Source: Kibdelosporangium persicum | GTDB taxonomy: Bacteria > Actinomycetota > Actinomycetes > Mycobacteriales > Pseudonocardiaceae | Assembly (NCBI RefSeq): GCF_013280595.1 | Contig: NZ_JAAATY010000026.1 | Location: 62,001-126,000 of the forward strand | Direction of reading: 5' to 3' | DNA length: 64,000 nucleotides | Part shown: piece after piece, positions 15,915-29,055 of the stretch | Layout of the letters: the number at the start of each line of letters is the position of its first letter | How positions within the stretch are numbered: the first letter of the stretch is position 1 | Made by a program: the position numbers and the translations under genes | Notes under the pieces: model-generated | What the model saw: the letters and a program-made list of their open reading frames with translations, nothing else | What the model was told of the DNA's origin: nothing | Database searches by the model: none

Positions 15915-17237
15915 GTGCTGGACCTGGTGTTCCGGGCCCGCAGGATGATCACCTCGGCCGGTGAGACCGAGGGGACTGTCGGCGTGCGGGAGGGGCGCAT
16001 CGTCGCCGTCGAACCGTTGAACAGTGCGCTTGACGCCGACCGGGTGATCGAGCTCGGCGCCAACCAGGTGTTGCTCCCCGGTCTCGTCGACACCCACGTG
16101 CACGTCAACGACCCCGGCCGGACCGAGTGGGAGGGGTTCAAGACCGCGACCCGCGCGGCCGCCGCGGGCGGCGTGACGACCCTGCTGGACATGCCGCTCA
16201 ACAGCCTGCCGCCGACCGTCGACGTGGAGGCGCTCGACGTCAAGCGCAAGACCGCCGAAGGCCGGTTGCACGTCGACGTCGGGTTCTGGGGCGGCGCGGT
16301 GCCCGGCAACGTCAAGCAGTTGCGGCCCATGCACGAGGCCGGCGTGTTCGGCTTCAAGAGCTTCCTGCTGCACTCCGGTGTGGACGAGTTCGGCCACCTG
16401 AGCTTCGAGGAGTTCGAGGCCGCGCTGAGCGAGATGAACCGGTTCAACGGGCTGATGATCGTGCACGCCGAGGACGAGCACTCGATCACGTCGGCGGGCG
16501 GCCGCAAGTACGCCGACTTCCTCGCGTCCCGGCCGGAGCGGGCCGAGAACACGGCCATCTCCCGCGTGATCGGGCTGGCCCGCAGGACCGGGGCGCGGGT
16601 GCACATCCTGCACCTGTCGTCCGCGAGCGCCCTGCCGATGATCGCCGAGGCCAAAGCCGAGGGCATCGAGCTGACCGTGGAGACGTGCCCGCACTACCTC
16701 ACGTTCGTCGCCGAGGAGATCCCGGACGGCGCGACGCAGTTCAAGTGCTGCCCGCCGATCCGCGAGGCGGCCAACCGCGAGGCGCTGTGGCGGGGCCTGG
16801 CGGACGGCCTGATCGACTTCGTCGTCAGCGACCACTCGCCGACCACGGTCCAGCTGAAACGTTTCGACACCGGCGACTTCGGCGACGCGTGGGGCGGCAT
16901 CGCCGGTCTGCAGGTCGGCCTGCCCGCGGTGTGGACGCAGGCCCGTCGCCGCGGCCACACCATGTTCGACGTGGCCGAATGGATGGCGCACCGGCCTGCC
17001 AAGCTGGCCGGGATGCGGCACAAGGGCCAGATCGCGCCGGGGTACGACGCCGATTTCTGCGTGTTCGCGCCGGACGAGGCCTTCGTCGTGCAGGCAGAGC
17101 AGTTGCACCACCGAAACCCCGTCACGGCGTATCACGGGGTGCCGCTGGCAGGCCGGGTCGTGTCGACGTGGCTGCGGGGCATCAAGGTCACCGGCGAGGA
17201 GATGCACGGTGATCTGCTCGGCCGGGAGGACGCTTGA
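15915..17237 (+). CDS. Allantoinase
   Basis: The product opens the allantoin ring to allantoate. The 440-residue form starts at a GTG (15915) preceded by AAAGAGGG; an in-frame GTG at 15867 would add 16 unconserved residues. The metal-site motifs are DTHVHVNDP (HxH), [10 protein letters not shown] (carbamylated lysine), IVHAEDE, ILHLSS and VSDHSPT. A direct repeat of GAAGCG(G)AAAGAG at 15879-15890 and 15894-15906 just upstream could be a regulator site. Allantoicase overlaps its stop (TTGA). Confidence 0.94.
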   Translation: MLDLVFRARRMITSAGETEGTVGVREGRIVAVEPLNSALDADRVIELGANQVLLPGLVDTHVHVNDPGRTEWEGFKTATRAAAAGGVTTLLDMPLNSLPPTVDVEALDVKRKTAEGRLHVDVGFWGGAVPGNVKQLRPMHEAGVFGFKSFLLHSGVDEFGHLSFEEFEAALSEMNRFNGLMIVHAEDEHSITSAGGRKYADFLASRPERAENTAISRVIGLARRTGARVHILHLSSASALPMIAEAKAEGIELTVETCPHYLTFVAEEIPDGATQFKCCPPIREAANREALWRGLADGLIDFVVSDHSPTTVQLKRFDTGDFGDAWGGIAGLQVGLPAVWTQARRRGHTMFDVAEWMAHRPAKLAGMRHKGQIAPGYDADFCVFAPDEAFVVQAEQLHHRNPVTAYHGVPLAGRVVSTWLRGIKVTGEEMHGDLLGREDA

Positions 17238-18220
17238 ACTGGCAGGAGAACCCCGATCTGGCCGGCCGCCGGTTCGGCGGGGCGGTGGTGTGGGCCAACG
17301 ACGAGTTCTTCGCCGAACGGGAGAACCTGATCAAGCCGGACGAGCCGGTCTTCCAGCCGTACACCTTCGGCCACAAAGGACAGGTCTACGACGGCTGGGA
17401 GACCCGGCGGCGCCGCGCGGACGGCGTCGACCAGGCGATCGTCCGGCTCGGCATGCCCGGGGTGATCAAGGGCCTGGTGATCGACACGGCGTTCTTCACC
17501 GGCAACTACCCGCCGTTCGCCTCGGTCGAGGCGTGCGGCGCCGAGGGCTACCCGAGCCCGGACGAGCTGACCGGCTGGACGACCGTGCTGCCGAAGTCCC
17601 CGCTCGAAGGGGACACCAGGAACCTGTTCGACGTCACGGACACCCACCGCTACACGCACGTCCGGTTGACGATCTACCCGGACGGCGGCGTGGCCCGGCT
17701 GCGGGTACACGGATCGCCCGTCGCCGACCCGAACTTCCTGAACTTCGACCACCTGGACCTGGCCGCGCTGGCGAACGGTGCCGAGATCGCCGACTGCAGC
17801 AACAGGTTCTACTCGTCGCCGAACAACCTGATCGCGCCCGGACCGGCCGCGGTGATGGGTGAGGGCTGGGAAACCTCGCGGCGCAGGGACGACGGCAACG
17901 ACTGGGTGTCGTTGCGGCTCGCGGCCAAGGGCATCATCCGGCTGATCGAGCTGGACACCAGTCATTTCAAGGGAAACGCGCCCGGCTGGGCGTCGGTGAG
18001 CTGCGCGGACGCGTCCGGCGAGTGGAAGCGGCTGCTCACCCGTGAACGCCTGCAGCCCGACACCAGGCACCTGTTCCGGGTCACCGACGAGCACGAGGCC
18101 ACGCAAGCCCGGCTGGACGTGTATCCGGACGGCGGTATGGCACGGCTGCGGCTGTGGGGTTCGTTGACCGAGGAAGGCCGTAACCTGCTGGTCACTCGCT
18201 GGCAGGACCGTTTGCCGTAG
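17234..18220 (+). CDS. alc: Allantoicase
   Basis: The 328-residue enzyme cleaves allantoate to ureidoglycolate and urea. It consists of two homologous allantoicase domains (about residues 13-160 and 180-325). Each has [17 protein letters not shown], an LVIDT/IELDT strand with a following FxGN segment, and the C-terminal [14 protein letters not shown] or [14 protein letters not shown]. The TTG start overlaps the allantoinase TGA. No ureidoglycolate lyase follows, so the last step to glyoxylate must be encoded elsewhere. Confidence 0.95.
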   Translation: MNWQENPDLAGRRFGGAVVWANDEFFAERENLIKPDEPVFQPYTFGHKGQVYDGWETRRRRADGVDQAIVRLGMPGVIKGLVIDTAFFTGNYPPFASVEACGAEGYPSPDELTGWTTVLPKSPLEGDTRNLFDVTDTHRYTHVRLTIYPDGGVARLRVHGSPVADPNFLNFDHLDLAALANGAEIADCSNRFYSSPNNLIAPGPAAVMGEGWETSRRRDDGNDWVSLRLAAKGIIRLIELDTSHFKGNAPGWASVSCADASGEWKRLLTRERLQPDTRHLFRVTDEHEATQARLDVYPDGGMARLRLWGSLTEEGRNLLVTRWQDRLP

Positions 18221-18264
18221 TTTGCGGATCGCCGTGACTGTCAATCCCTGGGCGAAGGGAGTTG

Positions 18265-19056
18265 ATGGTCGTGGTTGACGTGCGGAGCAACAAGGCCACC
18301 GAGTGGCTCGGTCGATTCGGCATGATCTGTTACGGCGTCGTGCACCTGCTTGTCGCGTGGCTCGCGCTCCAGGTCGTGTTCGGTGAGTCCGAACAGGCCG
18401 ATCAGAAGGGCGCGGTCGGGTCACTCGCCGAGTCGCCGCTCGGCCCGGTCCTGTTATGGGGGCTCGCGATCGGCTTGTTCGCGTACGCGCTCTGGCAGAT
18501 CCTGCTGATCTTCAACGGCTACACGTGGGTGGAGCAGGGCCGCAAACGTTTCCTGCGCAAGTTCGGCGCGGGCTCGCGGGCGTTCGTCTCGGCCACGGTC
18601 GGCATCTACACCATCGAGCTGGCGACCGGGACCGGCGGCGGGAGCTCGAGCAACCAGTCCACTCAGGAGTGGACGGCCACGCTGATGGCTCAGCCGTTCG
18701 GCCGGATCCTGGTCGGCATCCTCGCGCTGGTCATCCTCGGCGTGGCGGTCGCGGCCATCCGCCGTGGCGTGAAGAAGAAGTTCATGGAGGACCTTAACCG
18801 CGCACAGCTGCCGAACGCCGCCGAGCCGCTGGGTGTCGCCGGGCACTGCGCCAAGGGTGTCGCGTACGGGATCATCGGCATCCTGGTCGGCATCGCCGCG
18901 GTCAACGCCGACCCGGGCCAGGCCCAGGGCCTGGACGGCGCGCTGAAGACGTTGCAGGCCCAGACCTTCGGCTCGATCCTGTTGTTCGTCGTCGCGCTGG
19001 GGTTCGCCGCATACGGCGCGTTCTGCTTCGCCGCGGCCAAGGCGCACAAGGGCTGA
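18265..19056 (+). CDS. DUF1206 family membrane protein
   Basis: The 263-residue protein has six predicted membrane segments in three pairs, each opening with a glycine-rich pattern such as GRFGMICYGVVHLLVAWLAL, the repeat architecture of DUF1206. The ATG at 18265 follows GAAGGGAG; a TTG one codon earlier is possible. Codon 64 is TTA (18454-18456), a rare leucine codon in high-GC actinomycetes that often marks bldA-dependent translation. Function is unknown. It is convergent with the CoA-binding protein gene. Confidence 0.85.
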   Translation: MVVVDVRSNKATEWLGRFGMICYGVVHLLVAWLALQVVFGESEQADQKGAVGSLAESPLGPVLLWGLAIGLFAYALWQILLIFNGYTWVEQGRKRFLRKFGAGSRAFVSATVGIYTIELATGTGGGSSSNQSTQEWTATLMAQPFGRILVGILALVILGVAVAAIRRGVKKKFMEDLNRAQLPNAAEPLGVAGHCAKGVAYGIIGILVGIAAVNADPGQAQGLDGALKTLQAQTFGSILLFVVALGFAAYGAFCFAAAKAHKG

Positions 19057-19057
19057 G

Positions 19058-19537
19058 TCAGCGGAACTTGTTGCGCCGTGAGGAGATGACGCCGGTGTCG
19101 AAGCCCGCGAGGTGCAGCCCGCCCGCGAACCGGGCGTGCTCGATCTTCACGCACCGGTTCATCACGACGTCCAGCCCGGCGTCCTCGGCGCGCCGGGCGA
19201 CCGGCTCGTGCCAGAGCCCGAGCTGAAGCCACAGCGTACGAGCGCCCGCGTCGACGACCTCCTCGGCGACACCGGGGAGGTCGTCGTGCTTACGGAAGAC
19301 CGACACCAGGTCCGGCGGCTTCGGCAGGTCGGCCAGCGCCGGGTACACCGGCTCACCCAGCAGGGAGTCCAGCCGGGGATTGACGAAGAACACCTCGTAG
19401 GAGGTCGACGACAACAGGTACGTGGCCACGAAGTAGCTCGGGCGCGCGGTGTTCGCCGACGCGCCGACCACCGCGACCCGTTTGGTGTCCAGCAGGATCG
19501 CGCGCCGGCGGGACGCCGAAGGGCCTTGCCAAGTCAT
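19058..19537 (-). CDS. CoA-binding domain protein (YccU type)
   Basis: The 159-residue protein has a Rossmann-like CoA-binding fold. VAVVGASANTARPSYFVATYL near the N-terminus is the nucleotide-binding turn, followed by FFVNPRLDSLLGEPVYPAL, VSVFRKHDDLPGV, and a cysteine in NRCVKIEHAR. Its ATG overlaps the stop of the O-acetylhomoserine sulfhydrylase gene (ATGA), so they are coupled. The physiological role of this family is poorly known; linkage to sulfur metabolism is suggestive only. Confidence 0.85.
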   Translation of the reverse strand: MTWQGPSASRRRAILLDTKRVAVVGASANTARPSYFVATYLLSSTSYEVFFVNPRLDSLLGEPVYPALADLPKPPDLVSVFRKHDDLPGVAEEVVDAGARTLWLQLGLWHEPVARRAEDAGLDVVMNRCVKIEHARFAGGLHLAGFDTGVISSRRNKFR

Positions 19538-20820
19538 GCCTTCACCGCCTGAGCGAGCGCCTGGTCGATGTCCCACAGGATGTCGTCGACGTCCTCGAGC
19601 CCGACCGAAAGCCGGACCAGGTCCGGGCCGACCCCGCCCGCGACGAGCTGGTCCTCGGACAACTGCTGGTGGGTCGTGGACGCCGGGTGGATCACGAGGC
19701 TCCGGGCGTCACCGACGTTGGCCAAGTGGCTCAACAACTCCACGGACTCGACGAACTTCCGGCCCGCCGCCCGGCCGCCCTTGACGCCGAACGAGAACAC
19801 GGCACCCGGGCCCTGCGGCAGGTACTTCCTGGCACGTTCGTGATGCGGATGGGAAGGCAGTCCCGCGTAACCGACCCACGCCACCCGGTCGTCCTGCGCG
19901 AGCCATTCCGCCACTTTCCTGGCGTTGGCCACGTGCTCGTCCATCCGCTGCGGCAACGTCTCGACGCCCTGCAACAGAAGGAAAGCCGAGTGCGGCGACA
20001 GCACGGCGCCGATGTCACGCAGCTGCTCGGCCCGAAGCCGCGTGCAGAACGCGTACTCGCCGAAGTTCTCCCAGTACTTCAGGCCCCCGTACGACGGCAC
20101 GACTTCCGTCATCCGCGGGAACTTGCCGTTGCCCCAGTCGAACCGGCCGGACTCGACGACCACGCCACCGAGTGTCGTGCCGTGTCCGCCGAGGAACTTC
20201 GTGGCCGAGTGCAGGACGATGTCGGCGCCGTGCTCCAACGGGCGGCAGAGGTACGGCGTCGCCAGTGTCGCGTCGACGACCAGCGGAATCCCGGCCGAAC
20301 GGGCCAGGTCGCCCAGGCCTTCGAGGTCGGCGATGGCGCCGGACGGGTTGCCGATCACCTCGGTGTAGATCAACTTCGTCTTGTCCGTGATCGCGGCTTC
20401 GTAGGCGGACACATCCCCGTCGACGAACGTCGTGGTGATACCCAGGCGACGCAGTGTGCCGTCGAGCTGGGTGACCGTTCCGCCGTACAAGCCGCTCGCC
20501 GAGACGATGTGCTCGCCTGCCTCAGCCAACGCGGTGAACGTGAGGAACTCCGCGGCCTGCCCGCTGGCGGTGGCCACGGCGCCGATCCCGCCCTCCAGGC
20601 TGGCGATCCGCTCCTCGAACGCGGCGACCGTCGGATTGCCGATCCGGCTGTAGATGTTGCCGTACTTCTGCAATGCGAAAAGGTTCGCCGCGTCGGTCGT
20701 GTCCTCGAAGACGAAGCTCGTCGACTGGTAGATGGGGACGGCCCGGGCCCCGGTCGTCGGGTCGGGCGAGCCGCCGGCGTGCAGCGCCCTGGTCCGGAAA
20801 CCCCACGTACGTTCACTCAC
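19534..20820 (-). CDS. metY: O-acetylhomoserine sulfhydrylase / aminocarboxypropyltransferase
   Basis: The 428-residue PLP enzyme makes homocysteine from O-acetylhomoserine and sulfide. Cys/Met-metabolism family patterns are YSRIGNPTVAAFEERIASLEGG and the PLP lysine in LHSATKFLGGHGTTLGG. SLGLEDVDD appears as SVGLEDVDDIL near the end. I chose the GTG at 20820, giving MSERTWGF. TACGGT ends seven bases upstream, the geometry of a leaderless promoter, and the alternative GTG at 20829 adds only three codons. The upstream FhuF-like gene ends 28 bases away. Confidence 0.92.
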   Translation of the reverse strand: MSERTWGFRTRALHAGGSPDPTTGARAVPIYQSTSFVFEDTTDAANLFALQKYGNIYSRIGNPTVAAFEERIASLEGGIGAVATASGQAAEFLTFTALAEAGEHIVSASGLYGGTVTQLDGTLRRLGITTTFVDGDVSAYEAAITDKTKLIYTEVIGNPSGAIADLEGLGDLARSAGIPLVVDATLATPYLCRPLEHGADIVLHSATKFLGGHGTTLGGVVVESGRFDWGNGKFPRMTEVVPSYGGLKYWENFGEYAFCTRLRAEQLRDIGAVLSPHSAFLLLQGVETLPQRMDEHVANARKVAEWLAQDDRVAWVGYAGLPSHPHHERARKYLPQGPGAVFSFGVKGGRAAGRKFVESVELLSHLANVGDARSLVIHPASTTHQQLSEDQLVAGGVGPDLVRLSVGLEDVDDILWDIDQALAQAVKA

Positions 20821-20848
20821 AAGGCACACCGTAGTCGCAGCGGGACGG

Positions 20849-21427
20849 TCATCCCACCAGACGGGAGAGCCGGTCGAGCCGTTCCGACGGCTTCTGCCTG
20901 GGGCAACTCGTGCATTTCTGCTCCGAGGTGCCGAGGTAGATCAGGCAGCACGACACCCGCCTGACGAACTCCCTGCCGCGCACCTCGACGTACCGGGGCG
21001 CCGGCAGCTCCGGCCCGATCGCGGCGGCGAGATCGGGCGCCTGCGACGTCTTGCCCGCCCACAACATCCGCGTGGCGAGCGAATCCGCGGCGATCGCCCA
21101 CAGTTGGCGCTCCCGCGCTCCGCTGACCGTGGCGATCGACGAGATCGCTGACGTCAGCATCTCGTGCGTCCGGGCGGGCAGATCGCCGTCGAACACCGGC
21201 GATCGGGCCTCCCGTACCCGGCCGTCCCGCTCCAGCAGCAACGTCACTGCCTCCAGTGCGGGGTCACGAGCCTCCACGACCGCGCCGAACAACACCGAAC
21301 TGGCCGAGTACCACCACAGCACCCCGAGCGTGACGCGGTCGCCCAACGGATAACGCTTCGCCGACAAGGAGAGCTGCTCGCTCAGCCAGCCGGGATCGGT
21401 GATGGCCGTTGCCGGAACCTCGATCAC
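20849..21427 (-). CDS. FhuF-like (2Fe-2S) iron reductase
   Basis: The 192-residue protein carries the C-terminal FhuF cluster motif CC-x10-C-x2-C (SCCLIYLGTSEQKCTSCP). It has the mid-protein pattern LGVLWWYSASSVLFGAVVEA of ferric-siderophore reductase family proteins. GGAGGG precedes the GTG at 21427, which overlaps the stop of the methyltransferase gene. The protein is likely cytosolic and releases iron from siderophores by reduction; the cognate siderophore is not identified. Confidence 0.82.
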   Translation of the reverse strand: MIEVPATAITDPGWLSEQLSLSAKRYPLGDRVTLGVLWWYSASSVLFGAVVEARDPALEAVTLLLERDGRVREARSPVFDGDLPARTHEMLTSAISSIATVSGARERQLWAIAADSLATRMLWAGKTSQAPDLAAAIGPELPAPRYVEVRGREFVRRVSCCLIYLGTSEQKCTSCPRQKPSERLDRLSRLVG

Positions 21428-22284
21428 GGTTCCCTCCGGTAGACCGAAACCACGAACGCGGCGGTGACCGTCAGCGTCCGCCGGATGGCGGCCAGCGCGG
21501 CGGGCGGCACGTGGTAGGCGTTGGGTCCCATGTGAACGACTCGGTGCACGTCCGGAGGGTCCAGTGTCAGCTCGATCTCGCAGTCGTGCCGTCCGGTCAA
21601 CGAGAACTGGGACTGCAGTGACGAGTCGAGCCGGGTCAGTTTGTCCGCGTCGACTTCGAGCATGTCCATGTACGTGCGCAGCTCGGACAGGTGCATCGAG
21701 TCCGGGGTGACGACCACGAGCGTGCCGTCCGGCCGGAGTATCCGATGGCATTCCGCCAGGTTGCGCGGCGCGAAGATGTTCATGATCACGTCGGCGGACC
21801 CGGCCCGCAGCGGCCACGGCTTCCACAGGTCCCACGCGACCGCGCCGATACCCGGATGTGCGCGTGCCGCACGGCGCAAGGCGGCGGTGGACGTGTCCAT
21901 GCCGAGCCCGGACGCCGCCGGGGCACGGGCCAATGTCGCCGCGAGGTAGTAACCCGTACCGGTGCCCGCGTCCACCACGAGGGCGTTGCGCCGCAGGTCA
22001 CGGGCTGCCTCATGGGCGACCAGCCGGGCGAGCGGCGCGTAGTGGCCCGCCGCGAGGAACTCGTCGCGGGCGGCCACCATTTCCTTGGTGTCGCCGACCC
22101 CGGACCCGAGCAGGTTCACGTAACCCTGCTTGGCCAGGTCGAAACTGTGCCCGGTCGCGCACCGGAGGGCCCTGCCCTCCTGCGTGAACGGCGACTGGCA
22201 GTGCGGGCACCACAAAGCGCCCAACGCCACCGGTGGGAAACCCACCGGCTTGCCGGCCTTCTCGTCGCTCCTACCTCGGCTCAT
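21424..22284 (-). CDS. 23S rRNA (guanine-N1)-methyltransferase, RlmA family
   Basis: The 286-residue protein begins with the RlmA zinc finger (CPHCQSPF...RCATGHSFDLAKQGYVNLL). A class I SAM methyltransferase domain follows (VVDAGTGTGYYL as motif I and MNIFAPRNLAE as the RlmA-specific motif IV). It modifies G745 or G748 of 23S rRNA in relatives and can also confer resistance to macrolides such as tylosin. Which position applies here cannot be told. It heads the minus-strand operon running to 19058 and diverges from amt. Confidence 0.85.
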   Translation of the reverse strand: MSRGRSDEKAGKPVGFPPVALGALWCPHCQSPFTQEGRALRCATGHSFDLAKQGYVNLLGSGVGDTKEMVAARDEFLAAGHYAPLARLVAHEAARDLRRNALVVDAGTGTGYYLAATLARAPAASGLGMDTSTAALRRAARAHPGIGAVAWDLWKPWPLRAGSADVIMNIFAPRNLAECHRILRPDGTLVVVTPDSMHLSELRTYMDMLEVDADKLTRLDSSLQSQFSLTGRHDCEIELTLDPPDVHRVVHMGPNAYHVPPAALAAIRRTLTVTAAFVVSVYRREP

Positions 22285-22339
22285 CGTCCCTAGAAGCTAT
22301 CCAGCCGCGCCCGGTGCCACAAAGCGGGATGTCCGATTG

Positions 22340-22381
22340 GTAACGATCCGAACACGACCAGGGAGGAAACGCGCTTGTAAC
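22340..22381. promoter_or_regulatory. GlnR-type boxes upstream of amt
   Basis: GTAAC (22340-22344) with AACAC six bases on, and GAAAC (22366-22370), six bases, GTAAC (22377-22381), match the a-site/b-site pattern gTnAC-n6-GAAAC of GlnR. The second pair is reversed and exact. They lie about 100-140 bases upstream of the amt start, as in Streptomyces where GlnR activates amtB-glnK-glnD under nitrogen limitation. Confidence 0.65.
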
Positions 22382-22482
22382 AATGGGTGTTGCACAGTTC
22401 ACAGCGGCGAAACGCGCGGTGCCATCTCAGGAAACACCGCTTATCGATCCTGCCGGGGCAAAACACAGCACGGGAGGACGAT

Positions 22483-26551
<4,069 letters not shown>

Positions 26552-26874
26552 CCCGGTTGAGTAGTCCTACGCACCGCGATACGCGTGCCCTCACGCTGCC
26601 CGGACACCCCCGCCGGGCGGCAGTCTTATGGCTGTCGCGAGGAGGCGCGGAAGCGAGAGGGGACACGGCGAAGGAGGGAGATCGTCCGGGCGGGGGCCGG
26701 GCGGTCGCCGTGAAACTCGGGTGCTTGCTCGGACCGTGAACCGCCCGGCTGGCCCGTCGAGGGGTAGGGCCTCCCGGGCGGTTCTCCGCCGTGTCCACCA
26801 CACCGGCACCCCGTGTCCACCACACCGGCACCCCGAGATGCACTTTCCGGCACCCCGAGATGCCCGGAAGCGTC
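26552..26874. other. Convergent intergenic region
   Basis: This 323-base gap lies between the convergent glnD and exonuclease genes. Its right part is a 22-bp repeat array (26785-26872). The left part shows no gene with a credible start or family pattern. No strong hairpin comparable to the 10512 palindrome was seen, so the array may itself serve at the gene ends. Confidence 0.55.
26785..26872 (+). repeat. 22-bp tandem repeat array, locus 2
   Basis: Four adjoining 22-base units occupy 26785-26806, 26807-26828, 26829-26850 and 26851-26872. The first two share GTGTCCACCACACCGG, with CACCCC at the start of the second. The last two begin CACCCCGAGATGC. They are diverged relatives of the array at 2681-2768. 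The array ends two bases before the exonuclease stop codon. Confidence 0.8.
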
Positions 26875-27450
26875 CTAGTACGTCTCGGTCATCAGCTTCG
26901 CGAACATCTCACCCTGCTCGATCGCGTCGTCGAGCGCGTTGTGCGTGTGCTCGCGGTCCGAGAGCAACCGCTTCGGCATGGTCCGCTTGGCCACCCCGCT
27001 GATCGGCCGCCCGGCCCGGGCCGCGAAGTACGTCTTCATGTCCAGGCACCGCGAGTGACCGAACGGGCTCGACCCGGTGAACCGCATCACGTACCAGTAC
27101 GTGAACATCCAGTCGAAGCTCGCCGGGTACGCCGTGAACACCGCGGCCGCCGGTCCGGACACCTCCCGTACCCACGCCGAGAAGTCCCGCATCGCGTCGG
27201 CGGGATCGGCGCCCTGTTCGACCAGGACGTCCCGGTCCAGCCCGCTGACCGCGAGGGCCTCCGGGACGAACTCGGCGCTGATCGGCCTGAGCTCCCGGTA
27301 GAACGTCCGGGCCGCGGGATCGGCGGCGGTGAACACGTCGCCGTCGTGCCGTCCGGCGACGCACGCGCCGAGTGAGATCATCGAGTAGGGACCGGGGATC
27401 GGACCGTCCGCCTCGACGTCCACGGAGATGTAGACACTGGCCTTTGCCAC
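26875..27450 (-). CDS. DEDDh-type 3'-5' exonuclease
   Basis: The 191-residue protein has exonuclease motif I as VDVEADGP near residues 9-16 and motif III as THNALDDAIEQGE near the C-terminus. A middle aspartate lies in the FTAYPASFDWMF segment. This is the RNase T / DnaQ fold without other domains; substrate (RNA or DNA ends) is unknown. It is divergent from ffh. The stop codon adjoins the repeat array. Confidence 0.85.
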   Translation of the reverse strand: MAKASVYISVDVEADGPIPGPYSMISLGACVAGRHDGDVFTAADPAARTFYRELRPISAEFVPEALAVSGLDRDVLVEQGADPADAMRDFSAWVREVSGPAAAVFTAYPASFDWMFTYWYVMRFTGSSPFGHSRCLDMKTYFAARAGRPISGVAKRTMPKRLLSDREHTHNALDDAIEQGEMFAKLMTETY

Positions 27451-27513
27451 GGGGACATCTTCTCGCGACTACCCTGGTGGTGATACCCACGACATGCCTG
27501 GAGTGCCGTACCC

Positions 27514-29055
27514 GTGTTCGACACCCTTTCCGACCGGCTCACCTCGGTCCTGCAGAACCTGCGTTCCAAAGGGCGACTGACTGACGCGGACATCGACTCC
27601 ACCGCGCGCGAGATCCGCATCGCGCTGCTGGAGGCCGACGTCGCGCTGCCGGTCGTGCGCGACTTCATCGCGCAGATCAAGCAGCGGGCGAAGGGTGCGG
27701 AGGTCTCCGCGGCGCTCAACCCGGCGCAGCAGGTCGTCAAGATCGTCAACGAGGAGCTGATCGGCATCCTCGGCGGGGAGACCCGCAGGCTGCAGTTCGC
27801 CAAACAGCCGCCGACCGTGATCATGCTCGCCGGTCTGCAGGGTTCCGGTAAGACCACGCTCGCCGGCAAGCTCGCCCGCTGGCTGCGCAACCAGAATCAT
27901 GCCCCGATGCTGGTGGCGTGTGACCTGCAGCGACCCAACGCGGTCACCCAGTTGCAGGTGGTGGGCGAGCGCGCCGGTGTCCCCGTCTTCGCGCCCGAGC
28001 CCGGCAACGGCGTCGGCGACCCGGTGGACGTGGCCCGCCGCGCCATCGAAGAGGGCAAGCGCGCGCAGCACGACGTGGTCATCATCGACACCGCCGGCCG
28101 GCTCGGTGTCGACGAGGAGTTGATGAAGCAGGCCGCCGACATCCGCGACGCCGTGCAGCCCGACGAGGTGCTGTTCGTGGTCGACGCGATGATCGGTCAG
28201 GACGCCGTGACCACGGCCGAGGCGTTCCGCGACGGCGTCGGATTCTCCGGCGTCGTGCTCACCAAGCTCGACGGTGACGCCCGCGGTGGTGCCGCGCTGT
28301 CGGTCCGGCACGTCACCGGCCAGCCGATCATGTTCGCGTCCAACGGCGAGAAGCTCGAGGACTTCGACGCGTTCCACCCCGACCGGATGGCCAGCCGCAT
28401 CCTCGGCATGGGTGACGTGCTGTCGCTGATCGAGAGCGCCGAGAAGGTCTTCGACCAGGAGCAGGCGCAGCAGGCGGCGGAGAAGCTGACCGCGGGCCAG
28501 CTCACCCTGGAGGACTTCCTCGAGCAGATGCTCGCGGTGCGCAAGATGGGCCCGATCGGCAACCTGCTGGGCATGCTGCCCGGCGGCGCGCAGATGAAGG
28601 ACGCCGCGGCCAACATCGACGACAAGCACCTCGACCGGCTGCAGGCGATCATCCGCGGCATGACCCCGGCCGAGCGGGCCGACCCGAAGATCATCAACGC
28701 CTCCCGCCGTGCCCGCATCGCCAACGGCTCGGGTGTCCGGGTGGCCGAGGTCAACGACCTGGTCAACCGGTTCTTCGAGGCCCGCAAGATGATGCAGCAG
28801 ATGGCCGGCCGGTTCGGCTTCGGCGGTGGCGGCGGGATGAGCCGCAAGGCCAAGAAGGACGCCCGCAAGAAGGGCCGCAAGGTCAAGGGCAAGGGCAACC
28901 TGCCCGCGCTGCCCGGCTTCCCCGCGGGCGCGCCGGACCTGTCCAAGATGCCGCCCGGCCTCAACCAGCTGCCGCCCGGCCTGTCCGGCCTGGACCAGCT
29001 GCCGCCCGGCTTCGACCCGTCGAAACTGAAGTTCCCGAAGAACAAAGACAAGTGA
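27514..29055 (+). CDS. ffh: Signal recognition particle protein Ffh (SRP54)
   Basis: The 513-residue GTPase binds SRP RNA and signal sequences of nascent membrane proteins. The order is an N-terminal four-helix bundle, then a G domain with GLQGSGKTT (residues 107-115), DTAGRLGVDEE (about 192) and TKLDGDARGG. A methionine-rich M domain follows (about 325-440). The GTG at 27514 begins MFDTLSDRLTS. The C-terminal tail is basic, then repeats LPPGL/LPPGF units (about 475-500), a linker common in actinobacterial Ffh. Confidence 0.97.
   Translation: MFDTLSDRLTSVLQNLRSKGRLTDADIDSTAREIRIALLEADVALPVVRDFIAQIKQRAKGAEVSAALNPAQQVVKIVNEELIGILGGETRRLQFAKQPPTVIMLAGLQGSGKTTLAGKLARWLRNQNHAPMLVACDLQRPNAVTQLQVVGERAGVPVFAPEPGNGVGDPVDVARRAIEEGKRAQHDVVIIDTAGRLGVDEELMKQAADIRDAVQPDEVLFVVDAMIGQDAVTTAEAFRDGVGFSGVVLTKLDGDARGGAALSVRHVTGQPIMFASNGEKLEDFDAFHPDRMASRILGMGDVLSLIESAEKVFDQEQAQQAAEKLTAGQLTLEDFLEQMLAVRKMGPIGNLLGMLPGGAQMKDAAANIDDKHLDRLQAIIRGMTPAERADPKIINASRRARIANGSGVRVAEVNDLVNRFFEARKMMQQMAGRFGFGGGGGMSRKAKKDARKKGRKVKGKGNLPALPGFPAGAPDLSKMPPGLNQLPPGLSGLDQLPPGFDPSKLKFPKNKDK

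Noticed and set aside
20821-20848. SAM riboswitch before metY
   Set aside because: Only 28 bases separate metY from the upstream gene, too short for a SAM riboswitch, and the start looks leaderless.
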